Source: Rhodobacter sp. (GTDB taxonomy: Bacteria; Pseudomonadota; Alphaproteobacteria; Rhodobacterales; Rhodobacteraceae). Taken from it: DNA of 64,000 nt. Both the position numbers and the translations under genes were made by a program. Each line of letters begins with the position of its first letter. The first letter of the stretch is position 1. The notes beneath the pieces are model-generated. The model was not told where the DNA came from, made no database searches, and saw nothing but the letters and a program-made list of their open reading frames with translations. Where the stretch lies: NCBI GenBank assembly GCA_030066215.1, contig JASJCA010000001.1, positions 1 to 64,000 on the forward strand, read 5' to 3'. Below are positions 1 through 8,189 of this stretch, piece by piece.

Positions 1-593
1 CGCTCGCCGAAATGCCCCGGCAGGGTCGACATCCGCACGTCGATGTCGCGCCCGCCATAGCGCAGCGCGATGCGGCCGTCCTGGGGCAGGCGGGTTTCCG
101 CCGTGTCGAGCCCCGCCATCACCTTCAGACGCGAGATCACCCGGCGCACCGGCACGTCCTTGCGGTCCATCACCGTGCGCAGCATGCCGTCGACCCGGAC
201 CCGGGCGCGCAGCCCGTCCTCGGTCGGCTCCACGTGCAGATCCGAGGCGCTGGCCCGCACCGTGCGCCGCAAAAGCTGATTGACCAGCTCGATCACCGGC
301 GCCTCGGTTGCGTCCTCCAACAGATCGCGCAAGCCCGGGCCACCGCCGCGGGTCTCCAAGTCGAAGCTCAAGTCGCTTTCGCCGTCCTCGGCCCCGCCCT
401 GGTGGTAATGCGCGTTCAAAAGGGTCTCGAACGCCGCCTGCTCGACCCGCTCAATCCTGAGCGGCCGGGCCGAGCGCCGCCGCGCCTCGCGCAGGCCGAA
501 GGCGGTGGCTCCGGGGCCGCAGACCAGCGCGTCGCCCTGCAGCACCATCTGCTGGTCGCGGGCGAAGACGAAGGGCAGGTCGGGTCGGGCCAT
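1..593 (-). CDS. gspE: Type II secretion ATPase GspE, N-terminal part (cut by window edge)
   Basis: About 197 residues are present, and the catalytic Walker A and B motifs lie beyond the left edge. The visible part ends in the conserved N2-to-C-domain segment of secretion ATPases: APVIELVNQLL near residue 99, then SASDLHVEP and the RVDGMLR and LPQDGR blocks. GspE is the cytoplasmic hexameric ATPase that powers pseudopilus assembly in type II secretion. The ATG at 593 lies 13 bases after the gspD stop, so it is co-transcribed with gspC and gspD. The N-terminal GspL-binding region looks short. The ATPase family is certain. The GspE rather than PilB assignment rests on the gspCD neighbours. Confidence 0.9.
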   Translation of the reverse strand, partial: MARPDLPFVFARDQQMVLQGDALVCGPGATAFGLREARRRSARPLRIERVEQAAFETLLNAHYHQGGAEDGESDLSFDLETRGGGPGLRDLLEDATEAPVIELVNQLLRRTVRASASDLHVEPTEDGLRARVRVDGMLRTVMDRKDVPVRRVISRLKVMAGLDTAETRLPQDGRIALRYGGRDIDVRMSTLPGHFGE

Positions 594-606
594 CTTGAGG
601 GACTCG

Positions 607-2550
607 CTAGGGCTGGTCCCGGAACTCTAGCCGCGATGGCAGCGGCGGGTAAGTCTTGGATCGCGCGTAATCGTCGATGAACCCGGCATCGAAGGGCTGG
701 TTGAGGTTGGCGCCGTCGAACGGGAACTGCGCCGGCGGGTAGGACGGGAACTGGTTGTCGGGTATGGGCGCGATGGCGCGCGAGGCGCGGCGGGCGTCGC
801 GCGCCACCTCGCGGCTCAGCCGGGTGGCATCGGAATCGTTGCGCACGATGCGCGGCCGCAGCAACAGCAGCAGCACCCGCTGGCTGCGCGTCACCGCGCG
901 TCCCCGAAACAGCGCCCCAAAAAGCGGCAGGTTGCGCAGGCCCGGCACGCCGGCGTTCTGCGCGCCCGATCCGTTCTCCAACAGCCCGCCCAGCATGATC
1001 ACCTTGCCGTTGCCGACCAGCACGTTGGTGGTCAGCGATCGCTTCGCGGTGATCTCTCCGCCCGCCGCCGAAGAGGCGTTGGTGAGGTTCGACACCTCCT
1101 GGATCACCTCCATCCGCACCGTATTGTCGCCGGTGATCTGCGGCGTGACGCGCAAGGTCAGGCCGACGTCCTGGCGCTCGATTGTCTGGAACGGCTGGCT
1201 CGGCACCGCGCTGTCGCCGACGGTGGCGAAGCTGCCGGTGACGAAGGGCACGTTCTGGGCCACCACGATCTCGGCCTCGGTGTTGTTCAGCGTCAGGATC
1301 GACGGGGTCGACAACAGCTTGGTCGAGGTTTCCTTGGTCAGCGCGCTGAGGAAGCCGATGAAGCCCTGGTCCTGGGCGGCGTTCACGCTGAAGGCGCCGA
1401 AGGTGCCGCCATCGCCGGGGCCGATTGCCGGGCCGGTGATCGCGGCGCTAACCAGGCTGGTGAGCGTCGGTCGCCCGCCCAGGCTGAACTCGGCCCCTCC
1501 GAAGAGGGCGTTGTTGAGCAACCCGCCGAATTGCGCCGTCAGGTCGCTGAGCGTTTCGACGCTGAGTTCGAAGATCACGCCCTCGATCAGCACTTGGCTC
1601 GGGCGCAAATCGAGCCGCTTGATCGCGCCGGTGATCGAGGCGATCTGGTCGGTGGGCGCGGTGACCAGCAGCGAATTGGTCTGCGGTTCGGCCACGATGG
1701 TCACCTCGCCCGGCTGGTCGGCATTGCCTGCCAAGACCGAGCGCGCGATCACGCCTTCGAGCTGCAGCGCATCGGCATAGTTGAGCCGCACCACCCGGGT
1801 CGTGACGCTGCGCTGCGGTGTGTCAAGCTGCGACACAACCGACCGGATGCGGCTGCGGAATTCGTCGTTGCCGCTGACGACGATGGCGTTGGCGCGGAAA
1901 TCCGCCGAAAGCGAGCCGCCGGGGGGTACGATGTCCAAGGACTGGATCGTTGTCAGGATGTCCTGGGCGTTGGAGAAGTTCAGCCGGATCGTCTCGATCG
2001 TCTTGCGCCGCGGCCGGTCGAGCTGGTCGATCAGCTTGCCAATCCGGTCGATGTTCTCGCGCCGGTCCGAGATGATCAAGAGGCCCGATTGCTCGACCGT
2101 GCTGAGCACCGACTCGTTGGGCAGAAGCGGCCGGATCACCTCGACGGTTTCGCCAAGCGAGATGTTGCGGACCACGAAAACCCGGGTCTCGAAGGCGCCG
2201 CCGGCGGTGCGCACCTGTTCGCCCGGCGCCAGCTCGCGCGCGAGGTCCAAGGGCACGATCCGGTCCACCTGCTCGCCCTCGATGATGGTCAGGCGGTTCA
2301 GCTCCAGCACGTTGAGGAAGATCTCGTAAAGCGCGGCCGTGTTCACTGTCGCCGGCGCGATCACCGTCACCGTGCCCTGGACCCGTGCATCGAGCGTGAA
2401 GTTGCGGCCCGTCGCCTCGGCCACGATCTCGACGAAGCTGCGCAGGTCGGCGTCGCGCAGGTCGAGCGAAATCTGCGCACGCGCGGCCTGCCCGAAGGCA
2501 AGCAAAATCGCGATCCCAATGACAAACAGGGCGCGTCTAGCTTTGATCAA
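607..2550 (-). CDS. gspD: Type II secretion outer-membrane secretin GspD
   Basis: A 647-residue secretin that forms the outer-membrane channel of the type II secretion system. It begins with a signal peptide (hydrophobic stretch around residues 8-22, cleavage after ARA), followed by an N0 domain (DLRDADLRSFVEIVAEATGR) and repeated N1-N3 ring domains. The C-terminal secretin domain carries the family signature VPGLRNLPLFGALFRG near residue 535. The start is a TTG at 2550 that lies inside the end of gspC (14-bp overlap), which suggests translational coupling. No in-frame ATG lies ahead of the signal peptide. The gene is the middle one of a C-D-E operon. The C-terminus has the usual short tail that could bind a pilotin, but no pilotin gene is in view. 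Confidence 0.95.
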   Translation of the reverse strand: MIKARRALFVIGIAILLAFGQAARAQISLDLRDADLRSFVEIVAEATGRNFTLDARVQGTVTVIAPATVNTAALYEIFLNVLELNRLTIIEGEQVDRIVPLDLARELAPGEQVRTAGGAFETRVFVVRNISLGETVEVIRPLLPNESVLSTVEQSGLLIISDRRENIDRIGKLIDQLDRPRRKTIETIRLNFSNAQDILTTIQSLDIVPPGGSLSADFRANAIVVSGNDEFRSRIRSVVSQLDTPQRSVTTRVVRLNYADALQLEGVIARSVLAGNADQPGEVTIVAEPQTNSLLVTAPTDQIASITGAIKRLDLRPSQVLIEGVIFELSVETLSDLTAQFGGLLNNALFGGAEFSLGGRPTLTSLVSAAITGPAIGPGDGGTFGAFSVNAAQDQGFIGFLSALTKETSTKLLSTPSILTLNNTEAEIVVAQNVPFVTGSFATVGDSAVPSQPFQTIERQDVGLTLRVTPQITGDNTVRMEVIQEVSNLTNASSAAGGEITAKRSLTTNVLVGNGKVIMLGGLLENGSGAQNAGVPGLRNLPLFGALFRGRAVTRSQRVLLLLLRPRIVRNDSDATRLSREVARDARRASRAIAPIPDNQFPSYPPAQFPFDGANLNQPFDAGFIDDYARSKTYPPLPSRLEFRDQP

Positions 2551-3439
2551 GGTTGACCTTTATCAACTGCCGGGTTCCGTCCCGCATTATTTCAAGGTCC
2601 AAGGACCCACTGCTCGTCAGCGCGTTTGGCGCATTTGTTAGTAAGTCGGGATTATCCACGGTTTCACCGTTGATACGCAAGATCATATCGCCGGTTCGCA
2701 GCCCAAACTGGTCGTAAAGCTCGCCCTGTCGAATCCAGGCAACATCCAAACCGCTGCTGCCGTCCTCGAGTTCCGTCTTCACCAGCCGCCCGGCTTCGAC
2801 CAGCGCGCGCTCGATAAAGCCGCGGTCGAGCCGTTCCACCGCGATGGTCACCTCCGAGGTGGTCGCGGGTGGCACGTAGGGCTCTTCGATCTCGACCTGG
2901 GCGAGGTGGCTGAGGTCTTCGCGGTAGACCGGGATCAGCTGCGGCTGGCCGTTCCAGGTCATGTGCACGCCGGCCGCGTCGATCCGGGTGACGACTTCGC
3001 CGCCCTCCAACTCGTCGCCGACGCGGACCACCTTCACGAAGCCACCAGCCGACTGCACCATCGCCCAACTGTCGCGGCCGCCGGCCACCAGTCCTGACAG
3101 GATATAGTCGAGCCGCATTTCGGGCTCCGGGTCGGCTTCGACCACCGGTTCGGGCTCGGGTTCCGGTTCTGGCTCTGGGATCACTTCGACGCCAAAGACG
3201 GCGGGCCAGGTGGCGGCCAGTTCCGGCGCGTCGAGCGCCGCCACATCCGCCGTGCCAGCGAGTTCCGGCGGCGCAAACGGCACCTCCGGCGCCGGCAGCA
3301 GGGTCAAGGCGAGCTGGCCCGCGGCGAAACCAAAGGCTCCGACGGCGGCGGTCAACAGCAGATTGGACACCAGCTTCACGGCAAACAGCACTCCTAGACC
3401 CTGAAAAAATAAAGACTTTGCCGGCGCCTTGTCTATCAT
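2537..3439 (-). CDS. gspC: Type II secretion inner-membrane protein GspC with PDZ domain
   Basis: A 300-residue bitopic protein. It has one N-terminal membrane helix (about residues 17-45), a proline/glutamate-rich linker with a run of PEPEPEPEP near residue 90, a homology-region domain (YILSGLVAGGRDSWAMVQ, about 110-170) and a C-terminal PDZ domain (FGLRTGDMILRINGETV near residue 250). GspC connects the inner-membrane platform to the secretin and helps select substrates. The pairing with GspD directly downstream and the HR-plus-PDZ order fit the classical GspC form. It is the first gene of the visible operon. I saw no strong promoter ahead of it. Confidence 0.9.
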   Translation of the reverse strand: MIDKAPAKSLFFQGLGVLFAVKLVSNLLLTAAVGAFGFAAGQLALTLLPAPEVPFAPPELAGTADVAALDAPELAATWPAVFGVEVIPEPEPEPEPEPVVEADPEPEMRLDYILSGLVAGGRDSWAMVQSAGGFVKVVRVGDELEGGEVVTRIDAAGVHMTWNGQPQLIPVYREDLSHLAQVEIEEPYVPPATTSEVTIAVERLDRGFIERALVEAGRLVKTELEDGSSGLDVAWIRQGELYDQFGLRTGDMILRINGETVDNPDLLTNAPNALTSSGSLDLEIMRDGTRQLIKVNLDQS

Positions 3440-3650
3440 TCAATCGGCCTGAAAGCCACCGCACAGAGCCGCATGCGCGCTCGATACGCGCCTTTCCGCG
3501 CGACTGCCGTGATGCGTCTCGCGCCAAGATTGCAGAACGCCTGGATCACGACCGCCGCACCGGCGTCATTCGCACGAATAAGTCGAGCATGCTCGGATCG
3601 GTCAGGGGCGTCAGTCAATTGCGGTCGCCGCTCTGGATCCCTTGGAGCGA

Positions 3651-4319
3651 CTATGGCGCCCCATAGGTCGCCAACCCTTCCACTCCCCGCGGCGTCAACC
3701 GATATATCCCGACCGACACACGCTCGAACCACCCATAGTGGTCGTCCGCCATCACCCGTGTCGCCGTTGCGACCCCCGTCGCCGCCGCCACCACGGCGCC
3801 TTTCGACGGGCCCGACTCGGCAAGATACGCGGCGATCCGCACCGCGTCCTGCCGATAGGCCGTCACCAGGCCCGCCCGGGTCGCACCACCCCGTGCCGGG
3901 TCCCCCACTCGCCGCGCGAACTCCCGCAGAAGCCGCGCCTTTCGCACAGCCGACTTCCGCGGCCGGTACGGACCTGGATCGCAATGCACTTCGACCAGCC
4001 CATCACGCAGCCGCACCGTCATCACCCCCAGCCCCAGCCGCCGGCACAGCTTCACATTCTCGGCCAAGGCCCTCTGAAACGTCCGCCCGGCGCCCCGAGC
4101 GACGCAGACATAGACCGCATCCGTGACCGCCTGCCGCGCCACCGCCTGGTGCAGTAAAGACAGCGAAAACCCCAACTTCAGCTCGACGATCACCGGGTCC
4201 TCATTACCCCGAACCGCGACCACGTCCGCCGGCCCGACCTCGCCCTTCACTTCGTATCCCTGCCCCTCCAGGAACGCCTTCACGGGCGGATACAAATCGG
4301 TCTCGCGCGGCTTCGACAT
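3651..4319 (-). CDS. DUF2161 family protein (PD-(D/E)XK-like fold)
   Basis: A 222-residue soluble protein of the conserved alphaproteobacterial DUF2161 family. The N-terminal half holds a nuclease-like core: ADVVAVRG followed about ten residues later by VIVELKLGFS, which resembles the D...ExK pattern of restriction-endonuclease folds. The C-terminal third is basic and probably contains a winged helix. A longer in-frame start exists at 4355, but the ATG at 4319 (MSKPRET) gives the usual family start. The role is unknown and nuclease activity is inferred only from the motif. It stands alone, divergent from ppaC and followed by gspC on the same strand. Confidence 0.75.
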   Translation of the reverse strand: MSKPRETDLYPPVKAFLEGQGYEVKGEVGPADVVAVRGNEDPVIVELKLGFSLSLLHQAVARQAVTDAVYVCVARGAGRTFQRALAENVKLCRRLGLGVMTVRLRDGLVEVHCDPGPYRPRKSAVRKARLLREFARRVGDPARGGATRAGLVTAYRQDAVRIAAYLAESGPSKGAVVAAATGVATATRVMADDHYGWFERVSVGIYRLTPRGVEGLATYGAP

Positions 4320-4348
4320 GGGCGACACTCGACCGCAAGCGGCCCCCC

Positions 4349-4377
4349 GTGACAACCCCGCAAGCCGCTTCTATAGA
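4349..4377 (+). promoter_or_regulatory. Candidate sigma-70 promoter of ppaC
   Basis: A GTGACA -35 element (4349-4354) is separated by 17 bp from TATAGA (4372-4377). Transcription would begin near 4384, giving a leader of about 25 nt before the ppaC ATG. Both hexamers are close to consensus. Confidence 0.65.
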
Positions 4378-4409
4378 GGCGCAAATCCTCCCGCACACGG
4401 ACCTCTACC

Positions 4410-5330
4410 ATGACCATTCAAGTCTTCGGGCACAAATCCCCAGACACCGATTCCACCGGCTCCGCGATCATCTGGGCCTGGTACCTCAACGAGGTCCGCG
4501 GGCAGGACGCCGAGGCGGTTTTGCTCGGCGAACCCAATACCGAGGCCGCCTTCGTGCTGAACCGCTGGGACCTGCCGAAGCCCGCCATCATCGACGGTGT
4601 CAACGCCGGCGACCAGGTGGTCATCGTCGACACCAACAACCCCGCCGAACTGCCCGAGGGCATCAACGACGCCGACATCGTCCAGATCATCGATCACCAC
4701 AAGCTCACTGGCGGGCTTGAGACCGCCGGCCCGATCGACATCACCATCAAGCCCTTGGCCTGCACGGCTACGATTATGCACAATCTGATGGGCCCGAACG
4801 AGTCGCAGATGCCCGACTGGGTCAAAGGCACCATGCTGTCGTGCATCCTCTCCGACACGCTGGAATTCCGCTCGCCGACCACAACGCATCAGGACCGCGA
4901 GCTGGCCGAACAACTGGCGAGCGACCTCGGCCTGTCGATCCCCGACTACGCCGCCGAGATGTTCGCCGCCAAATCCGACGTCTCGGCCTTCTCGGATGCA
5001 GAGCTGATCCGGATGGATTCGAAGCAATACGAGGTTGGCGGCAGGTCCTTCCGCGTCTCCGTGTTAGAGACCACCGCGCCGAAGATCGTGCTCGACCGCA
5101 AGGACAGCCTGCTCGCCGCGATGCCCGCCGTCGCCTCCGAGGATGGTGTCGACCAGGTTCTCTTGTTCATCGTCGACATCCTGAATGAGGAAGCCACGCT
5201 TCTGGTCCCCAACGACTTGGTCATGACCGTCGCCGAAAAAAGCTTCGGCGTCCCGGTTAGAGGCGACACCGTCGTCCTGCCCGGCGTGATGAGCCGCAAA
5301 AAGCAGATCATCCCGTTCCTTAAGGTCTGA
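4410..5330 (+). CDS. ppaC: Manganese-dependent inorganic pyrophosphatase (family II)
   Basis: A 306-residue cytosolic enzyme that hydrolyses pyrophosphate to two phosphates, pulling biosynthetic reactions forward. It belongs to the DHH phosphoesterase superfamily. The N-terminal metal motif is GHKSPDTDS (residues about 7-15), a VDTNNP block follows, the DHH signature sits at about 95-97 (IIDHHK), and the C-terminal substrate-binding motif is SRKKQIIPFL. The length matches the family (about 305-310). A good promoter lies directly upstream and a small GC hairpin follows the stop codon. Confidence 0.97.
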   Translation: MTIQVFGHKSPDTDSTGSAIIWAWYLNEVRGQDAEAVLLGEPNTEAAFVLNRWDLPKPAIIDGVNAGDQVVIVDTNNPAELPEGINDADIVQIIDHHKLTGGLETAGPIDITIKPLACTATIMHNLMGPNESQMPDWVKGTMLSCILSDTLEFRSPTTTHQDRELAEQLASDLGLSIPDYAAEMFAAKSDVSAFSDAELIRMDSKQYEVGGRSFRVSVLETTAPKIVLDRKDSLLAAMPAVASEDGVDQVLLFIVDILNEEATLLVPNDLVMTVAEKSFGVPVRGDTVVLPGVMSRKKQIIPFLKV

Positions 5331-5347
5331 TCTGTCCAGAACTACGC

Positions 5348-5364
5348 GGGCGCTATTGGCGCCC
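5348..5364 (+). terminator. Weak hairpin downstream of ppaC
   Basis: A perfect 6-bp stem, GGGCGC / GCGCCC, with a 5-nt loop lies 18 bases after the ppaC stop and is followed by AATTAT. The T-tract is poor, so termination strength is uncertain. The rest of 5365-5643 shows no gene or strong signal. Confidence 0.4.
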
Positions 5365-5643
5365 AATTATCCGAAAATCCGCCAGATTCGCCCTAATACA
5401 AAAAACCGCCCACACGGCCCAGCGACGGCCCGCGGGTTGGCGTTTTAACGCCCATGTGACTCGATTTATGGTGCAGGATCATTGCTCCGATTGAACGAAG
5501 ATCCCAGCCTCGACAAAGCGCCGACCGACCGGGGCGAGCGTTCGGAAGCTCACCTGGGCCGGGGCGCTTCGCGCTGTTAATCCAGCCCAGGGCATCGTTC
5601 GGATGCCAGCTTCAGCAACTGGGATTGCTTGAGTTGCCGACCC

Positions 5644-6462
5644 CTACCCCGGCTTCCGCGCTACAAAGCACGCCCAAGTGATATGCTCGCCCTCCAGCGC
5701 CGCCTGCCAGCGGCCAATGCTGGCCGCGATGCGGGCCGCCGCCGCAGGGTCCAGCCCCTCGACCGGCGCGCCAAGCATTTCCGCCAGCGTGTCGTAATGG
5801 ATGCGGATATCCCCGGCCCGCTCCTCGGCGTGGACAATCTCAAACCCCGCTGCGTTGGCCATATCCCGATAGTCTTGCAGGGTCGCCCCCGCCTGGGCCC
5901 CAAGCCGTTCGAACGCCGCCGCGACCATCGACAGGTCCGCCCCGTCGCCGGTCAAAATGTCGGAAAAGGCGAACACCCCGCCCCGCCTCAAAACCCGGTA
6001 CACCTCCCGGAACACCTGCGGCCGGTCATTGGAGTGAATGATCGATTCCTGGCAAACGCAGGCGTCCCAGGCCCCGTCGAGACTCTCGATGGCATGAAAG
6101 TCGCCGACATCGACTGAAACCCAGTCCGCCAGCCCCGCCTCGGCGTTGGCCCGGCCCGCTTCGTCGACGCAGACTTGCGAAATATCGATGCCCGCGGGAT
6201 GGCACCCGAGCCTTGCCAGCTCCCGCAACGTGCCGCCGTAGCCGCACGCGATATCCAGCACACGATCGCCCTCACCCAACCCGGCCAGCGCCAACAAGTG
6301 CCGTGTCATCGCGGCGGAGGCTTCGGCAATGGTTTCGTCGCCCGCATCGTAGCGGCCGATATGAATATCCGACCCGCCCCAGCAAGCCCGGTAGAAGGCC
6401 GCGACGTCGGCATTGTCGTAATAGGCCGCCGCCGCCGATGTGTTTGTATCCGGTGGGACCAT
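5644..6462 (-). CDS. SAM-dependent methyltransferase, sarcosine/dimethylglycine N-methyltransferase-like
   Basis: A 272-residue class I methyltransferase. The N-terminus reads YYDNADVAAFYRACWGG followed by SDIHIGRY, the pattern I know from sarcosine/dimethylglycine N-methyltransferases that make glycine betaine. SAM motif I is VLDIACGYGG (about residue 72), followed by an acidic GIDIS strand 2. A longer frame runs to 6570, but the ATG at 6462 (MVPPDTN) fits the family start. If the similarity holds, the product methylates a small amine toward betaine. No glycine-sarcosine methyltransferase partner is adjacent, so the substrate is uncertain. The gene is divergent from the HAD gene, across a region holding two repeated motifs. 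Confidence 0.7.
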   Translation of the reverse strand: MVPPDTNTSAAAAYYDNADVAAFYRACWGGSDIHIGRYDAGDETIAEASAAMTRHLLALAGLGEGDRVLDIACGYGGTLRELARLGCHPAGIDISQVCVDEAGRANAEAGLADWVSVDVGDFHAIESLDGAWDACVCQESIIHSNDRPQVFREVYRVLRRGGVFAFSDILTGDGADLSMVAAAFERLGAQAGATLQDYRDMANAAGFEIVHAEERAGDIRIHYDTLAEMLGAPVEGLDPAAAARIAASIGRWQAALEGEHITWACFVARKPG

Positions 6463-6578
6463 CCGCAAGGCTACTCGTCTGATCGACACGCCGTTCCACA
6501 ATGTCTCTAGACGCGGCAGCGGCGCTACGAAAGCCCCGACCCTGCAATGGCGCGGCAACGCAACTGGCAAAGCGGACT

Positions 6579-6601
6579 CGCGCGGAAGCGCTCAGTTTGA
6601 T
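6579..6601. repeat. Short GC hairpin motif, copy 1 (also at 13458-13480)
   Basis: This 23-bp segment matches 13458-13480 at 21 of 23 positions. It contains GCGC-GGAA-GCGC, a compact hairpin with a four-base loop. No gene ends here, because it lies between two divergent starts, so a simple terminator role does not explain this copy. Confidence 0.5.
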
Positions 6602-6645
6602 AGCAGCCTGCCAGCCAGGTACGAGGCCCGGCGCGCTGCACTGCA

Positions 6646-6692
6646 GCACCGACGCAATACCGACGTTTTACCGACGTGATACAGACAGGCCA
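6646..6692 (-). repeat. 47-bp three-step element, copy 1
   Basis: Read on the minus strand, this segment begins TGGCCTGTCTG and continues with three CGTCGGT words at 11-bp spacing. It aligns without gaps to 47071-47117 at 41 of 47 positions. It lies 25 bp upstream of the HAD ATG at 6718 and about 180 bp upstream of the methyltransferase start. The regular 11-bp spacing suggests side-by-side protein binding on one face of the helix. Confidence 0.6.
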
Positions 6693-6717
6693 GAATCGCC
6701 CCCAAGGGACCCCCTGC

Positions 6718-7590
6718 ATGACCCAAATCATCACCGAACTGGCCGAGATCTCGCACCGCTACGACGTGCTTTTATGCGATCTCTGGGGCTGCCTGCACAA
6801 TGGCCGCAAGCCGTTTCCCGCCGCCGTTGCAGCCCTGCAAGCCTTCAGGGCCAAAGGCGGCTCCGTCGTGCTTTTGACCAACGCTCCGCGGCCCCGCGTG
6901 GAGGTCGCCAAGCAACTCGACACGATCGGCGTACCCCGCGACGCCTGGGACGTCATCGTGACCTCCGGCGACAGCGCACGTGCGGCAATGTTCGAGGGCG
7001 TCGTCGGCGAGAGGGTCTGGTTCATCGGCTACGAGAAGGACCTCGCGGTCTTCGAACCGCTTCATATCATTGACAATCCTGTCGATGTCCGCCGCGTACC
7101 GCTGGACCAGGCCACCGGCATCGTTTGCTGCGGGCCAGAGGATCCCTATGCCGACCCAGCGGTCTACCGGCCCCAGTTCCTCTACGCCAAACAGAAGGGG
7201 CTGAAGCTGCTCTGCTTCAACCCCGACATCGTCGTCGATTTCGGTGAGCGCCGGCAGTGGTGCGCCGGGGCGCTGGCGCAGCTCTACACCGAGATGGGCG
7301 GAGAGAGCCTCTATTTCGGTAAACCGCATCCGCCGATCTACGACCTCGCCCGCCGCCGGCTCGCCGCGTTAGGGAAACTGGCACCCGATGCGCGTATACT
7401 GGCCATCGGCGACGGCCTGAAAACCGACGTCGCCGGCGCCATCGGCGAAGACCTCGACGTGGTCTTCGTCACCGGAGGTCTCGCGGCAGAAGAAACCGGG
7501 ACCAAGGCCCAACCCGACCCGGAGGCGCTAACGGCTTATCTTGAAAAGGAAGCTCTCGATCCGATGTACTCGATCGGGTTCCTTCGGTAG
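6718..7590 (+). CDS. HAD superfamily subfamily IIA hydrolase (TIGR01459 type)
   Basis: A 290-residue phosphatase-like protein related to NagD/4-nitrophenylphosphatase enzymes. Motif I appears as LLCDLWGCLHNG (about residue 19), with a tryptophan inside the DxD region as is typical of this subgroup. Motif II is LLTNAPRP, a K-containing FGKPHPPIYD block follows, and motif IV is IGDGLKTDVAGA. The ATG at 6718 gives the family N-terminus, while an upstream ATG at 6676 falls in repeat DNA. The substrate is unknown. It is followed on the same strand by MaoC, ribF and YcgN genes, an arrangement I associate with Rhodobacteraceae. Confidence 0.85.
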   Translation: MTQIITELAEISHRYDVLLCDLWGCLHNGRKPFPAAVAALQAFRAKGGSVVLLTNAPRPRVEVAKQLDTIGVPRDAWDVIVTSGDSARAAMFEGVVGERVWFIGYEKDLAVFEPLHIIDNPVDVRRVPLDQATGIVCCGPEDPYADPAVYRPQFLYAKQKGLKLLCFNPDIVVDFGERRQWCAGALAQLYTEMGGESLYFGKPHPPIYDLARRRLAALGKLAPDARILAIGDGLKTDVAGAIGEDLDVVFVTGGLAAEETGTKAQPDPEALTAYLEKEALDPMYSIGFLR

Positions 7591-7712
7591 AAACGTAAAC
7601 GCAACATTGTTGCGTCATCTTGACCAAATAGTACTAGAAATTGCTTTCTCGATTGCGCTGCCGGCCCGGCACCCCTATGCTGCACTGCAACATGAATTCG
7701 GGATTCGACCCC

Positions 7713-8156
7713 ATGCTCGACAACCTGCCCCGCGGCACGATCTGCATCGAAGACCTCGAAATCGGCATGCGCCGGTACCTGCAGAAAGAGGTCACCGACC
7801 GCGACATCCAGCTTTTTGCCGAGGTCTCGACCGACTGCAATCCGGTGCATATGGACGACGATTACGCCTTGGACACGATCTTCGAAGGCCGCATCGCCCA
7901 CGGCATGCTGACCGCCTCGCTGATCTCGGCGGTGATCGGCGAACAGCTTCCCGGCCATGGCACCGTCTACCTCGGCCAATCCCTGAAATTCATGGCCCCC
8001 GTGCGCCCAGGCGACATGGTCTATGCCGAAGTGGAAGTGCGCGAGATCGACCATTCCCGCCGCCGCGTGACCCTTGATTGTCATTGCGCCGTGGGCGATA
8101 CGGTCGTCCTGAAGGGCGAGGCGCTGGTGCTCGCGCCCAGCCGGAAATTCGACTGA
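7713..8156 (+). CDS. MaoC-like (R)-specific enoyl-CoA hydratase
   Basis: A 147-residue single hot-dog protein. The hydratase-2 signature is clear: FAEVSTDCNPVHMDDDYA with the catalytic Asp/His pair, then GRIAHGMLTASL. Such proteins hydrate trans-2-enoyl-CoA to (R)-3-hydroxyacyl-CoA and can feed polyhydroxyalkanoate synthesis (PhaJ type). The ATG at 7713 is preferred over an in-frame 7641 start because it gives the usual length. A CTGC-N3-GCA palindrome-like site (7680-7689) lies just upstream. The specific pathway is inferred. Confidence 0.85.
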   Translation: MLDNLPRGTICIEDLEIGMRRYLQKEVTDRDIQLFAEVSTDCNPVHMDDDYALDTIFEGRIAHGMLTASLISAVIGEQLPGHGTVYLGQSLKFMAPVRPGDMVYAEVEVREIDHSRRRVTLDCHCAVGDTVVLKGEALVLAPSRKFD

Positions 8157-8189
8157 CGCGCCGGGAGATTGCCCCCGGTTTGGGGGACG

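Noticed and set aside
3440-3650. A tRNA or small gene between gspC and DUF2161
   Set aside because: No cloverleaf arms, TTC loop or plausible ribosome-binding site. The overlapping frames are shadows.
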